NCBI RefSeq assembly: GCF_904848625.1
Contig: NZ_CAJHCP010000009.1
Location: 62,001-126,000 of the forward strand
DNA length: 64,000 nucleotides
DNA from: Paraburkholderia metrosideri
GTDB lineage: Bacteria; Pseudomonadota; Gammaproteobacteria; Burkholderiales; Burkholderiaceae
Reading direction: 5' to 3'
Shown piece after piece: positions 17,945 to 25,782 of the stretch; positions within the stretch are counted from its first letter, which is position 1; each line of letters starts with the position of its first letter. The notes under the pieces were generated by a model. The model saw only the letters and a list, made by a program, of their open reading frames with translations, was not told the origin of the DNA and did no database searches. The translations under genes were made by a program, and so were the position numbers.

Positions 17945-19552
17945 TCAGATCACGAAGAAGCCATGCGTGCCGTCGCGTTCGAGTTGTGCGACGAGCCCGT
18001 ACTCCCATTCCAGATAGGCGTTCATGGCCTCGCGGGCACTGTCGGTGCCTTCATAAGGGCGACGGTAGCGGTCGATACGAGGCGAAGCCAAACTGGCATC
18101 GCCTGCCTCGACAGGCAGTCCTGCGCGAATCCATGCCGACGTTCCGCCTTCGAGCAAATGCACGGGCTTGCCGGTCAATGCGGCGACCTCTGGCGCGGCG
18201 AACGGCGCAAGGGCATTGGTTGCACACGTCACGACATAACGCTTCGCGTCCGGCAAGTTGCGCAGGTCGTCGAATTCGCTGGTCAGGCGCGAGCGCAGTG
18301 TCCAGTTCGCGCCGGGAATGTGCCCTTTGACATGATTCGCACTCGACGTGAAATCGAGCACGACGGTGTGGCTAGTCGCGTCCGCGAGCAGCGCTGCGAG
18401 TTCGTGCGGAGCCAGCGAAGGCGTGGTCGATGCTGGCGGCTTCGGCGCTTGCCATGTGCCTGTTTCGGTCAACTGGCCGGGCGTTGAGTCGTCGATCACG
18501 TAGACATCGATATTCATCTGCGCGAGCCACGACGCAGTCATGTTGGCTCGCACGCCGTCGTCGTCGAACAGCACGACGCGGGCACCACGCACGGGTGCGA
18601 ACATCTCCGTTTCCTGCACGAGCTGGCCGCCGGGCGCGCCCTGGAAGCCGGGCGCGTGCGCGCTCTCATACTCAGCGGGAGTTCGAACGTCGAAGCGATA
18701 GGTTGTGCGTGATGTGTCGGCGGCCCACGTGGCGGCTTCGTCGAGTGATGTTCTGCCGACTCCGGCGCGATTGGCCAGCGCATGAGCGGCGCGTCGGGAC
18801 TCGTCGAGTGTGGCGGACTCGCGCCCCGTTTGCGGATCGAAGGTCCGTGCGCTGCCGTGTTGCAATGTTTGCCCAGCCAGCGTCCAGCCAATCGTGCCGT
18901 TACGCAGCGCGGCGACGGGATTGGGCAAGCCTGCGTTGACCAGCGACTGTGCGCCGATGATGCTGCGCGTGCGCCCCGCACAATTGACGATCACACGCGT
19001 GTTCGGGTCCGGCGCGAGCGCACGGGCACGCAGCACCAGTTCGGCACCCGGAACGCTGATACTTCCGGGGATGTTCATCGTCTGATATTCGTCGAAGCGG
19101 CGCGCGTCGAGTACGACGACATCTTCGTCGCTCTTCAACAGCGCTTCTACGGTTTCCGCCGCCAACGACGGCGTGTGTCGCTGCGCCTCGACGAATTCGC
19201 CGAATGCCTTGCTGGGCACGTTGACGTCGCGGAACACTTCGCCACCGGCATCGATCCAGCCTTGCAGGCCGCCTGAGAGCAACGCTACATCGGTATAGCC
19301 GAGTGCCGAAAGCCGTTCGGCGGCGCGTTGCGCGAATCCTTCACCTGCGTCGAGCAACACGATGGGAACGTCGCGGCGCGGCAAGCGCGTATAGGCTTCA
19401 AGTTCGATTTTCGACAGCGAGAAGTTCGCCGCGAACAGCGGATGGGATTGTGCGTGCGGATCTTCCTCGCGCACGTCGAGCAAGGCGATTTCGCGTTTGG
19501 CGAGTAACGCGTCGTGAACGTCTTTGTAGGTGCGCACGGGATATGACTTCAT
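17945..19552 (-). CDS. Four-domain rhodanese protein with alternating dead and live active sites
   Basis: A 535-residue cytoplasmic protein built of four rhodanese-like domains, each with the LLDVR / VVLDAR / RFDVRT / VVLDFT opening strand. Domain 1 (about 1-105) has Asp at position 68 where the catalytic Cys belongs (VLLDAGEG). Domain 2 (about 130-230) has C191 in CAGRTRS. Domain 3 (about 270-360) has Asp 330 (VLFDDDG). Domain 4 (about 375-480) has C443 in CATNAL. So two pairs of one inactive and one active domain, the arrangement of two tandem thiosulfate-sulfurtransferase units. A C-terminal tail of about 55 residues follows. The start overlaps the dioxygenase stop by ATGA. It probably transfers sulfane sulfur released from the substrate. 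Confidence 0.88.
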   Translation of the reverse strand: MKSYPVRTYKDVHDALLAKREIALLDVREEDPHAQSHPLFAANFSLSKIELEAYTRLPRRDVPIVLLDAGEGFAQRAAERLSALGYTDVALLSGGLQGWIDAGGEVFRDVNVPSKAFGEFVEAQRHTPSLAAETVEALLKSDEDVVVLDARRFDEYQTMNIPGSISVPGAELVLRARALAPDPNTRVIVNCAGRTRSIIGAQSLVNAGLPNPVAALRNGTIGWTLAGQTLQHGSARTFDPQTGRESATLDESRRAAHALANRAGVGRTSLDEAATWAADTSRTTYRFDVRTPAEYESAHAPGFQGAPGGQLVQETEMFAPVRGARVVLFDDDGVRANMTASWLAQMNIDVYVIDDSTPGQLTETGTWQAPKPPASTTPSLAPHELAALLADATSHTVVLDFTSSANHVKGHIPGANWTLRSRLTSEFDDLRNLPDAKRYVVTCATNALAPFAAPEVAALTGKPVHLLEGGTSAWIRAGLPVEAGDASLASPRIDRYRRPYEGTDSAREAMNAYLEWEYGLVAQLERDGTHGFFVI

Positions 19553-20145
19553 GAAAGGCGGCTTTCCTTGCTGAGATCCCACAGATTCGGGATGGTGTCG
19601 TTCGAATACCCTGAAATGAAAGGCTTGGGGCGTGCATCGGGCGGATACGTCGAGCGATGCACGGCACCAATGTTCGCGCCATACACGTGAATGCTGATCG
19701 ACACCCGGTCGTCATAAGCATTGCGCACGCGATGAATGTCGCCGATGACCGGCGACACGGCTTCGACTGCGCCGCGTTCGAGTCGCACTTCGTTACCGGA
19801 CTGCCGCAATGTGCCGTCGTGATTGCGCGCGAACGGTGCCGCAAGCTCTGCGCCGCGAAGTACGCCGATCAAACCCCACACCGTGTGGTCGTGAATCGGC
19901 GTTTGCTGGCCCGGTCCCCAGACGAAGCTGACGACCGAGAAGCGCTGGCGGGCGTCGGCGTAAAGCAGGAACTGCTGGTAGCGGTCCAACGAAGGTTGCG
20001 CATAGGCATCGGGCAGCCAGTCATCGACGCTGATCAACTCGCGCAGCGCGGCAGAGCCACGTTCGATCAGCACCGCTTCGTTGCTCTCGGTGTCGACCAG
20101 ATCGGCTATCGCGCTGACAAAGTGACGGAGTTTGTGAAGAGCCAT
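19549..20145 (-). CDS. Cysteine dioxygenase-family thiol dioxygenase
   Basis: A 198-residue cupin of the cysteine dioxygenase type I family. The iron ligands are visible: H85 and H87 in PIHDH, and H138 in GDIHRV. SISIHVYG (residues 150-156) is the conserved C-terminal strand. Members oxidise cysteine, 3-mercaptopropionate or other thiols to sulfinates with O2. The bacterial family includes mercaptosuccinate and mercaptopropionate enzymes, so cysteine itself need not be the substrate. The start overlaps the aldolase stop by 1 bp and the end overlaps the rhodanese start by 4 bp, so all three are translationally coupled. Confidence 0.87.
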   Translation of the reverse strand: MALHKLRHFVSAIADLVDTESNEAVLIERGSAALRELISVDDWLPDAYAQPSLDRYQQFLLYADARQRFSVVSFVWGPGQQTPIHDHTVWGLIGVLRGAELAAPFARNHDGTLRQSGNEVRLERGAVEAVSPVIGDIHRVRNAYDDRVSISIHVYGANIGAVHRSTYPPDARPKPFISGYSNDTIPNLWDLSKESRLS

Positions 20146-20957
20146 CAGTCGAGTAACTCCGGCTCGGCCTCGAGCAGGCCTTCATAGAGGCTTTCGAACG
20201 CATGCTGGGCACCGCCCGGCCGTCCAACCTGCGCGTGCGTCAACGCGGCCATCTCGTGAGGAATCGGTTGCGGTTGGCCGGCGGCTTGCGCGAGCAATTG
20301 CGTATGACACGCATTGTCGAGGGCGATGTACCACCACGCAGCCGCCTCGACGCTCGGCCCTGCCGTCAGAATGCCGTGGTTCTTCAGGATGATCGCTTTG
20401 TGGCTGCCGAGGGCGTCGGCAATGCGCGCACCTTCGTCGGTATCCAGAACCACGCCTCTGAAGTCGTCGAAGAGCGCGTGATCTTCGTAGAACGAGCACG
20501 CATCCTGAGTGAGCGGATCCAGCTTGCGGCCCAGCGTCGACCATGCCTTGCCGTACAGCGAATGCGTGTGCGCCGCCGCGACGACATCGGGACGCGCTTC
20601 GTGAATCGCTGCGTGGATCGCAAACGCCGCCTGATTGACCGGACCGTTTCCGACCACGATTTCGCCGTGACTATTGACGAGAAGAAGATCGGACACGCGA
20701 ATGCGCCCGAAGTCGCGGCCCAGCGGATTGACCCAGAAATGATCGGTCCATTCGGGATCGCGCGCGGTGATATGGCCGGCGAGGCCACGCGCGAAACCAT
20801 AGCGCGAGAACAGGCGGAATGCCCCCGCCAGTCGCTCCTGGCGATGACGACGTTCCTCGGCCACGGTTCGTTCGGGTGCATTTTCGTCGAACCAGAATTT
20901 GCGGACCGGTGTGTCGTGAAACGACGGCGTGGAAGCGCGGGCGAGTAGGGTGCTCAT
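20145..20957 (-). CDS. Class II aldolase/adducin family protein
   Basis: A 270-residue protein of the class II aldolase / adducin fold. Landmarks are GLAGHITARDPEWTDHFWVNP, AIHAAIHEARPDVVAAAHTHS with the two metal-ligand histidines, and ILKNHGILTAG with the third. I start it at ATG 20957. The family includes fuculose-phosphate aldolase and ribulose-phosphate epimerase but also many uncharacterised members. It follows the LLM monooxygenase gene by 19 bp. In a sulfur pathway it could split a carbon chain, or eliminate a thiol, after oxygenation. That placement is inference. Confidence 0.86.
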   Translation of the reverse strand: MSTLLARASTPSFHDTPVRKFWFDENAPERTVAEERRHRQERLAGAFRLFSRYGFARGLAGHITARDPEWTDHFWVNPLGRDFGRIRVSDLLLVNSHGEIVVGNGPVNQAAFAIHAAIHEARPDVVAAAHTHSLYGKAWSTLGRKLDPLTQDACSFYEDHALFDDFRGVVLDTDEGARIADALGSHKAIILKNHGILTAGPSVEAAAWWYIALDNACHTQLLAQAAGQPQPIPHEMAALTHAQVGRPGGAQHAFESLYEGLLEAEPELLD

Positions 20958-20976
20958 GGTCGGTATTCTCCCGTTC

Positions 20977-22053
20977 CTAGGCGGCGCGGCGCGCACGCGA
21001 CGTGAGTTCGCGCGTGGCGGGGATCAACTCCTTGCCATAGTCGATAGCATCTTCGAGTGGATCGAAGCCGCGGACCAGGAAGGTCGTGACGCCGAGTTCG
21101 TAATATTCGGCGAGCGTTTGTGCGACCTGCTCTGGCGTGCCCACCAGTGCGGTCGAATTCGATCGGCCGCCAATTTCCTTGGCGATCGCCGTCCACAGAC
21201 GATCGTCGGCACGGACTCCGTCGCCCGCAGCGGCCAGCAGGCGGCGTGCGCCTTCGCTTTGCTGCGGACCGCCGCGCGAAAAGCCCTGCTCGACCCGCAG
21301 ACGGCGGGTTTCTTCCAGAATATGCTCGGCGCGCTCCCATGCGGCCTTTTCGGTCGCAGCGAGAATCGGTCGAAACGACACCGAGAAGCGCACGCTTCTG
21401 CCATGCTTCGCGGCCTCGGCGCGCACCCGCGTGATCTGCTCGAGCACCTGCTGTTTCGATTCGCCCCACAGCGCATAGACGTCGGCATGCTTGCCGGCGA
21501 CTTCCAGCGCGGGCGCCGATGCGCCACCGAAATAGATCGGGACGTGCGGCGTCTGCTTCGGCTTGACCTCTGAGAATGCCCGCTCGAAGCGATAGAAACG
21601 ACCGTCGAAGTCGAACGGTTGGTCCTCTGTCCACACTCTGCGAAGGATCTGCAGGTATTCGTCGGTGCGGGCGTAGCGCTCATCGTGATTGAGGTAATCG
21701 CCATCGCGACGTTGCTCGTCGTCACTGCCGCCAGAAATGAAATGGACAGCGAGGCGGCCGCCGGAAAAATGATCGAGCGTGGCGATCTGGCGCGCGGCGA
21801 GTGTCGGCGAAACGAAACCCGGGCGATGGGCCAGCATGAAGTGCACGCGCGACGTGACGCTGGCCGCATAGGCGATCGTCAGCGTGGCGTCCGGGCCGGT
21901 CGAACTATGGGGGACCAGAATGCGGTTGAAGCCCGCTTGTTCGTGTGCCTGAGCGAACGCGCGTACGTAGTCGACGTCGATTGCCGGACCATCTGGACGG
22001 TGCGTTTCGGATACTTTGTGCTGCTGGATCATACCGATGAATTCGACGCTCAC
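20977..22053 (-). CDS. FMNH2-dependent LLM monooxygenase, SsuD-like (second paralogue)
   Basis: A 358-residue paralogue of the enzyme at 13397, sharing SVEFIG at the start, FNRILVPHSSTGPD, LAHRPGFVSPTLAARQIATLDHF, FISGGSDDEQRRDGD and VPIYFGGASAPALEVAGKHADVYALWGES in matching positions. I start it at GTG 22053, preceded by AGGAGCC. This aligns exactly with MSVEFIG of the paralogue; the frame from 22146 adds unrelated residues. It is the promoter-proximal gene of the aldolase/dioxygenase/rhodanese operon. The divergence from the first paralogue suggests a different sulfur substrate. FMNH2 must come from a reductase encoded elsewhere. Confidence 0.87.
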   Translation of the reverse strand: MSVEFIGMIQQHKVSETHRPDGPAIDVDYVRAFAQAHEQAGFNRILVPHSSTGPDATLTIAYAASVTSRVHFMLAHRPGFVSPTLAARQIATLDHFSGGRLAVHFISGGSDDEQRRDGDYLNHDERYARTDEYLQILRRVWTEDQPFDFDGRFYRFERAFSEVKPKQTPHVPIYFGGASAPALEVAGKHADVYALWGESKQQVLEQITRVRAEAAKHGRSVRFSVSFRPILAATEKAAWERAEHILEETRRLRVEQGFSRGGPQQSEGARRLLAAAGDGVRADDRLWTAIAKEIGGRSNSTALVGTPEQVAQTLAEYYELGVTTFLVRGFDPLEDAIDYGKELIPATRELTSRARRAA

Positions 22054-22178
22054 GTTGGCTCCTTTGCTTTCGGTTCCGTCAGGCGGGACGGTGTTGGGGC
22101 AGGGCAACGGAGAGTCCGCGCCTGCATGATCAATGCAGGCTATCACCGGGTTATGCGCGCGTTAAATAGTAAATTCAG

Positions 22179-22192
22179 ATAAACATATCGAA
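22179..22192. promoter_or_regulatory. Second copy of the 14-base sulfur-operon motif
   Basis: ATAAACATATCGAA here is identical to 9235-9248. It lies in the divergent region between the LLM monooxygenase operon (start 22053) and the SDR gene (start 22383). The left arm of the dyad is imperfect here. Shared upstream position in two sulfur operons points to a common regulator. Confidence 0.45.
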
Positions 22193-22382
22193 TGTGCATG
22201 TTAGGGGGCCGGATTTCGATCACTGGGGGAAGGGCAAGGTATCGCGCACGATTCCAACGCATAACTTTTCGCGATTCGTTATTTCCATCCTGCGTGGCAA
22301 TCGCCTAGGCTGAAGGATCTGGCGCTGCATGTCTGTTGCTGACACGCGGCGCGTGCCACGGCTACATACGATGGAGATGTCG

Positions 22383-23144
22383 ATGGTCGCTCCTATTGAG
22401 CACAAGCAGCAAAACGATCGCCCGCGAGTGGCGTGGATAGCGGGTGTAGGCGCGAGCGCCGGACTTGGCGCCGCGCTCGCCCGACGCTTCTCAAGCGAAG
22501 GCTTGACAGTCGCCGTGACCGGCCGCTCGCGCGACCGGCTCGCCGCGCTGGTCGATGAAATTCGCTCGGCTGGTGGCCATGCAATTGCATTGGCGGGCGA
22601 TGTCACCAGTGAAAGCGATCTGGCTGCCGTGGCGCGGCAACTCGCTGAAACCGGCACGCTCGAAGCGGCGATCTTCAATGCCGCGGGCGCGACCCGCGCG
22701 CCGACACTCGAACTGACGGCCGACCAGTTCGAAGCGGCCTGGCGCGTGACCACGTTCGGCGGCTTCCTGTTTGCCCGGGCCGCGCTGCAATTGCTGCTCG
22801 AAAGCGGACACGGCTCGCTGCTTTTCACTGGCGCGACTGCGTCGCTGCGCGGGCGTCCGCCGTTTGCGGCGTTCGCGTCGGCCAAGGCCGGTTTGCGGTC
22901 GCTCACGCAAAGTCTCGCGCGCGAATTCGGTCCGCGCAATATCCATGTGGCGCATGTGGTGGTCGACGGTGGTATCGACGGCGAGCGTCTTCGCACCGCG
23001 TCGCCGCAACGGGTGGCCGAGCGCGGAGCGGACGGCCTGCTGAATCCTGCCGATATCGCCCACGCCTACTGGCATCTGCATCAGCAAGGTCGAAGCGCCT
23101 GGTCGCAGGAGATCGATTTGCGGCCGTTCAATGAGGCGTTTTAA
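22383..23144 (+). CDS. SDR-family protein with Tyr-to-Phe change at the catalytic site
   Basis: A 253-residue short-chain dehydrogenase-like protein with the cofactor motif GVGASAGLG (residues 21-29), a GRSRDR NADP-type segment after strand 2, FNAAG at 98-102 and S154. At the YxxxK position the sequence is F164-ASA-K168, so the usual catalytic Tyr is Phe. Such proteins often bind cofactor without classic dehydrogenase activity, or belong to a subfamily that naturally has Phe. I chose ATG 22383 because GGAG lies 6 bp upstream; 22329 and 22371 are alternatives. It is divergent from the LLM operon and 328 bp ahead of a binding protein gene. Confidence 0.8.
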   Translation: MVAPIEHKQQNDRPRVAWIAGVGASAGLGAALARRFSSEGLTVAVTGRSRDRLAALVDEIRSAGGHAIALAGDVTSESDLAAVARQLAETGTLEAAIFNAAGATRAPTLELTADQFEAAWRVTTFGGFLFARAALQLLLESGHGSLLFTGATASLRGRPPFAAFASAKAGLRSLTQSLAREFGPRNIHVAHVVVDGGIDGERLRTASPQRVAERGADGLLNPADIAHAYWHLHQQGRSAWSQEIDLRPFNEAF

Positions 23145-23368
23145 CGTCAGCCGGGACGGTTCTCGCAAGGCAGCCGTGCGGTGATCGCCAACGGTGGTGA
23201 CCGGTAGTCGACAGCGTGTCATCGTGGCTGCCGACCTTGTGCGATTTGCGCGGGACGCACCGGCCATTCGTGGCGACTCGAAGCTGCAGGTATCGCACTT
23301 ATCTTCACAAGTAAGCGCCCATTCCGGATGACCGCCTAACCGGTGGTCATAGCGCCGTACGGCTTCAA

Positions 23369-23410
23369 TATGCATAAGCCTGCTAAGCATAGATAAAACG
23401 CTCGTTTATC
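23369..23410. promoter_or_regulatory. Two dyads upstream of the fourth binding-protein gene
   Basis: TATGC (23369-23373) pairs with GCATA (23387-23391), and GATAAA (23392-23397) pairs with TTTATC (23405-23410). The second dyad ends 62 bp before the GTG start. AT-rich paired half-sites at this spacing fit a LysR-type operator. Confidence 0.35.
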
Positions 23411-23472
23411 CACGCGATCTGGCGTTGCTACGATCGCAGTTTCTTCGTCATCACATCATTGGATATCGAGTC

Positions 23473-24516
23473 GTGACTTTCTCTCTTTTCCGTTGGTTCG
23501 CGCGTGCGACGCTGGCATCCGTGTTTTTCGTGAGCGTCGCTCACGCGCAAAGTGCCGCTAGTGCCGCTAGTGCCGCTAGTGCCAATCCGCCGGCGCCGTT
23601 GAAACTGCGCATCGGCTATCAGAAGTCTTCAACGCTGATCACGATTCTGAAAGCGCGCGGCTCGCTTGAGAAGGCACTCGCGCCATTGGGCGTAACCATT
23701 ACGTGGAACGAGTTTGCCAGCGGCCTGCCGTTGACCGAGGCGCTCAATGCCGAGGCCGTCGATTTCAGCGCCGACGTCGCCGACACCGTGCCGGTGTTTG
23801 CGCAGGCGGCTCATGCGCAGTTCGTCTACGTCGCGCAGGAAGCGCCGTCGCCGGGCGCGCAGGCGATTATCGTCAAGCGTGACGGGCCGCTGCATTCGCT
23901 GGCCGATCTGAAGGGACAGCGCATCGCGGTGACCAAGGCCGCTGGCAGCCACTACCTGCTTCTCGCCGCGCTCGCCAAAGCGGGGCTAACGCCGGCTGAC
24001 GTGCATATCAGCTATTTGACGCCCGCCGATGGACGCGCCGCGTTCGAACGCGGCAGCGTCGATGCGTGGATCACGTGGGATCCGTATGTCGCGGCAGTCG
24101 ATCAAGCCCCCGACGTGCGTATCCTCGCCAACGGCGAAGGTCTCGCGTCTTATCAGCGGTACTACCTTGCGTCGGGCAAATTCGCGGCGGCGCATCCGGA
24201 CGTGATCAACACGCTGTTCACGCAACTGACTTCGACGGGTACATGGGTGCGCGCTCATCCGGACGATGCCGCCAAACTGCTCGCGCCGATCTGGGGACTG
24301 GACGCGACGACAATCGAACGTGCGAACGCACGCCGCAGTTACGCTGTTCGCGCGGTGGATGCGCAGAATTTCGGCGAGCAACAAAAGATCGCCGACACGT
24401 TTTATCGTGCGGGTCTTTTACCGGCACCGGTCGATACGGGCACCGCGCTGCGCTGGAATTTCACGACGAAGCGTGCCGAGGCGGCGGCCTCGTCGACGAT
24501 GGTTTCGGGTGGGTAG
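23473..24516 (+). CDS. ssuA: Aliphatic sulfonate-binding protein, SsuA type (fourth of four)
   Basis: A 347-residue periplasmic protein that is the clearest SsuA of the island: LKLRIGYQKSSTLITILKAR, ITWNEFASGLPLTEALNA, FSADVADTVPVFAQAA, RIAVTKAAGSHYLL and SVDAWITWDPYVAA. The GTG start at 23473 is followed by a Sec signal ending in VAHAQ. Directly after the cleavage site sit three copies of Ser-Ala-Ala encoded by a 9 bp tandem repeat. It is monocistronic, with no permease or ATPase beside it, so it presumably shares the SsuBC pair at 10333-12200. The upstream 328 bp contains two regulatory-looking dyads. Confidence 0.88.
   Translation: MTFSLFRWFARATLASVFFVSVAHAQSAASAASAASANPPAPLKLRIGYQKSSTLITILKARGSLEKALAPLGVTITWNEFASGLPLTEALNAEAVDFSADVADTVPVFAQAAHAQFVYVAQEAPSPGAQAIIVKRDGPLHSLADLKGQRIAVTKAAGSHYLLLAALAKAGLTPADVHISYLTPADGRAAFERGSVDAWITWDPYVAAVDQAPDVRILANGEGLASYQRYYLASGKFAAAHPDVINTLFTQLTSTGTWVRAHPDDAAKLLAPIWGLDATTIERANARRSYAVRAVDAQNFGEQQKIADTFYRAGLLPAPVDTGTALRWNFTTKRAEAAASSTMVSGG
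23551..23583 (+). repeat. 9-bp tandem repeat inside the ssuA-like gene
   Basis: AGTGCCGCT occurs three times in a row and is followed by a partial copy (AGTGCC). It encodes Ser-Ala-Ala repeats immediately after the predicted signal-peptide cleavage site. Copy-number change would alter linker length without breaking the frame. Confidence 0.85.
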
Positions 24517-24650
24517 GCACGCGATACGCCACCCCGGTAGTGGCGATGGCAATGCGGCGTGGGACCGGCTGGGGTCGTAAAAAGTGACCGGCTGCCGGCC
24601 ACGCTGTGATCCCGCGAACTACTGGCTCGCGCGCCCTGGCAGCCAGCGGC

Positions 24651-25250
24651 TCAGAGAACGAGGCGCCCTTCGGCGGCGATGCTGTCAAGTGGCTTACGCT
24701 GGCTCTGCACTTCACGCGCCTGCAGCGCTTCCGGCAAGCTTGCTTTGTCGCCTGCGCGACCGATCGCAATGCCGGCTTCGATCGAGTACCCGTCCGGAAC
24801 CGCTAGCCCTTGGCGGATCGTCTCGCGTTCAATGCCCGCGAGGCCGTGCGCATGCCATCCCGACAGGCTCGCCTGCAATGCCAGATAGGCCCATGCCGCG
24901 CCGGTGTCGAACGAATGGGTCGGCGCGGGGACTTCAGCGGCGGCGCCAGGCGGTGTGAACGTGCTCTTCGACAACACAATGACGATAGCCGCCGCGTGGC
25001 TCGCCCAGCTGCGATTGAATTCGTTCAGGAAGCTCAGAAACTGCTCCCAGTGCGGTGTATCGCGCCGTGCATACGCGAACCGCCACGGCTGTGAGTTATA
25101 CGAGGACGGCGCCCAGCGAGCCGCTTCGAGAAGTGTCAGCAGGGTCGCTTCCGGGATCGTTTCGGGGTTGAACGCGCGCGGTGACCAGCGCTCGAGAAAC
25201 TGTGGATGGATGGCGTGTTCGGCGGTTCGCAAGTTGGACGAGGTTGTCAT
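24651..25250 (-). CDS. Nitroreductase-family FMN protein
   Basis: A 199-residue nitroreductase-fold protein: RWSPRAFNPETIP and ARWAPSSYNSQPWRF are the FMN-binding N-terminal signatures, and GLAGIERETIRQGLAVPDGYSIEAGIAIGRAGD is the C-terminal dimer/FMN region. ATG 25250 has AGGAGCATCC upstream. These proteins reduce nitro compounds, quinones or flavins with NAD(P)H. It is convergent with the ssuA-like gene. As the island has two FMNH2-dependent monooxygenases but no SsuE, this protein might reduce free FMN for them; this is a guess from context. Confidence 0.85.
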   Translation of the reverse strand: MTTSSNLRTAEHAIHPQFLERWSPRAFNPETIPEATLLTLLEAARWAPSSYNSQPWRFAYARRDTPHWEQFLSFLNEFNRSWASHAAAIVIVLSKSTFTPPGAAAEVPAPTHSFDTGAAWAYLALQASLSGWHAHGLAGIERETIRQGLAVPDGYSIEAGIAIGRAGDKASLPEALQAREVQSQRKPLDSIAAEGRLVL

Positions 25251-25782
25251 TGGATGCTCCTGCAAGGAAATAGTGAGACGCTCATGCCGAAGGGCAATCG
25301 AGCCCGTGGCGATGCCGGATCACTGTATCGGTCGGAACACGACGATAGAACCGATTAATTCTCGCATCGATATTCCACGTATGCGGTGCCAGTCACGTCG
25401 GCATCGCGTTAGCGCTTTTCATATGTCCTTCGCCGATACAAACGGTGCACCCGGCTTCGACGCGGTCCAACAACGTTATTTCCTCGTGCAATCGGGCGGG
25501 AGGGAAATCCGATGACATGGCCCATATTTTGCGGTGGGTCCAAAAAAACCGAGCACGTGCTGATGTGTCCGTTGACGCGGCGGGAAAGAGCTAGATCTGA
25601 AGGGCATTCGTAACGATTTCAATTCTCATTTTAAGCATTCCCTGTGCGATGCCCTATGCTGGACTGACTGGGCCTCGCGCGTGAAGCGCATGGATGAGTG
25701 AGGCGTAGCTGACACCTGACGCAAAGGCATGGAGCACGTTCCCTGCGTTGCGGGTTCTCACCGATGCAACCAAGGAGGCTAT
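25251..25782. other. Intergenic region before bacterioferritin
   Basis: No gene is supported in these 532 bp. The segment GATTTCAATTCTCATTTTAAGC (split here as 25615-25625 and 25626-25636) is AT-rich and, read on the minus strand, resembles overlapping Fur hexamers (AATGAG, AATTGA). It lies about 147 bp before bfr. A weak -10-like TATGCT follows near 25655. Iron control of bfr is common, but this site is only suggestive. Confidence 0.3.

Noticed and set aside
22491..23390. 299-codon minus-strand frame opposite the SDR gene
   Set aside because: Shadow of the SDR coding sequence; no family resemblance or ribosome site.
25615..25636. Definite Fur box upstream of bfr
   Set aside because: The AT-rich segment only loosely matches Fur hexamers and is about 147 bp from the gene, so it is kept as a suggestion inside the intergenic entry rather than as a regulatory site.
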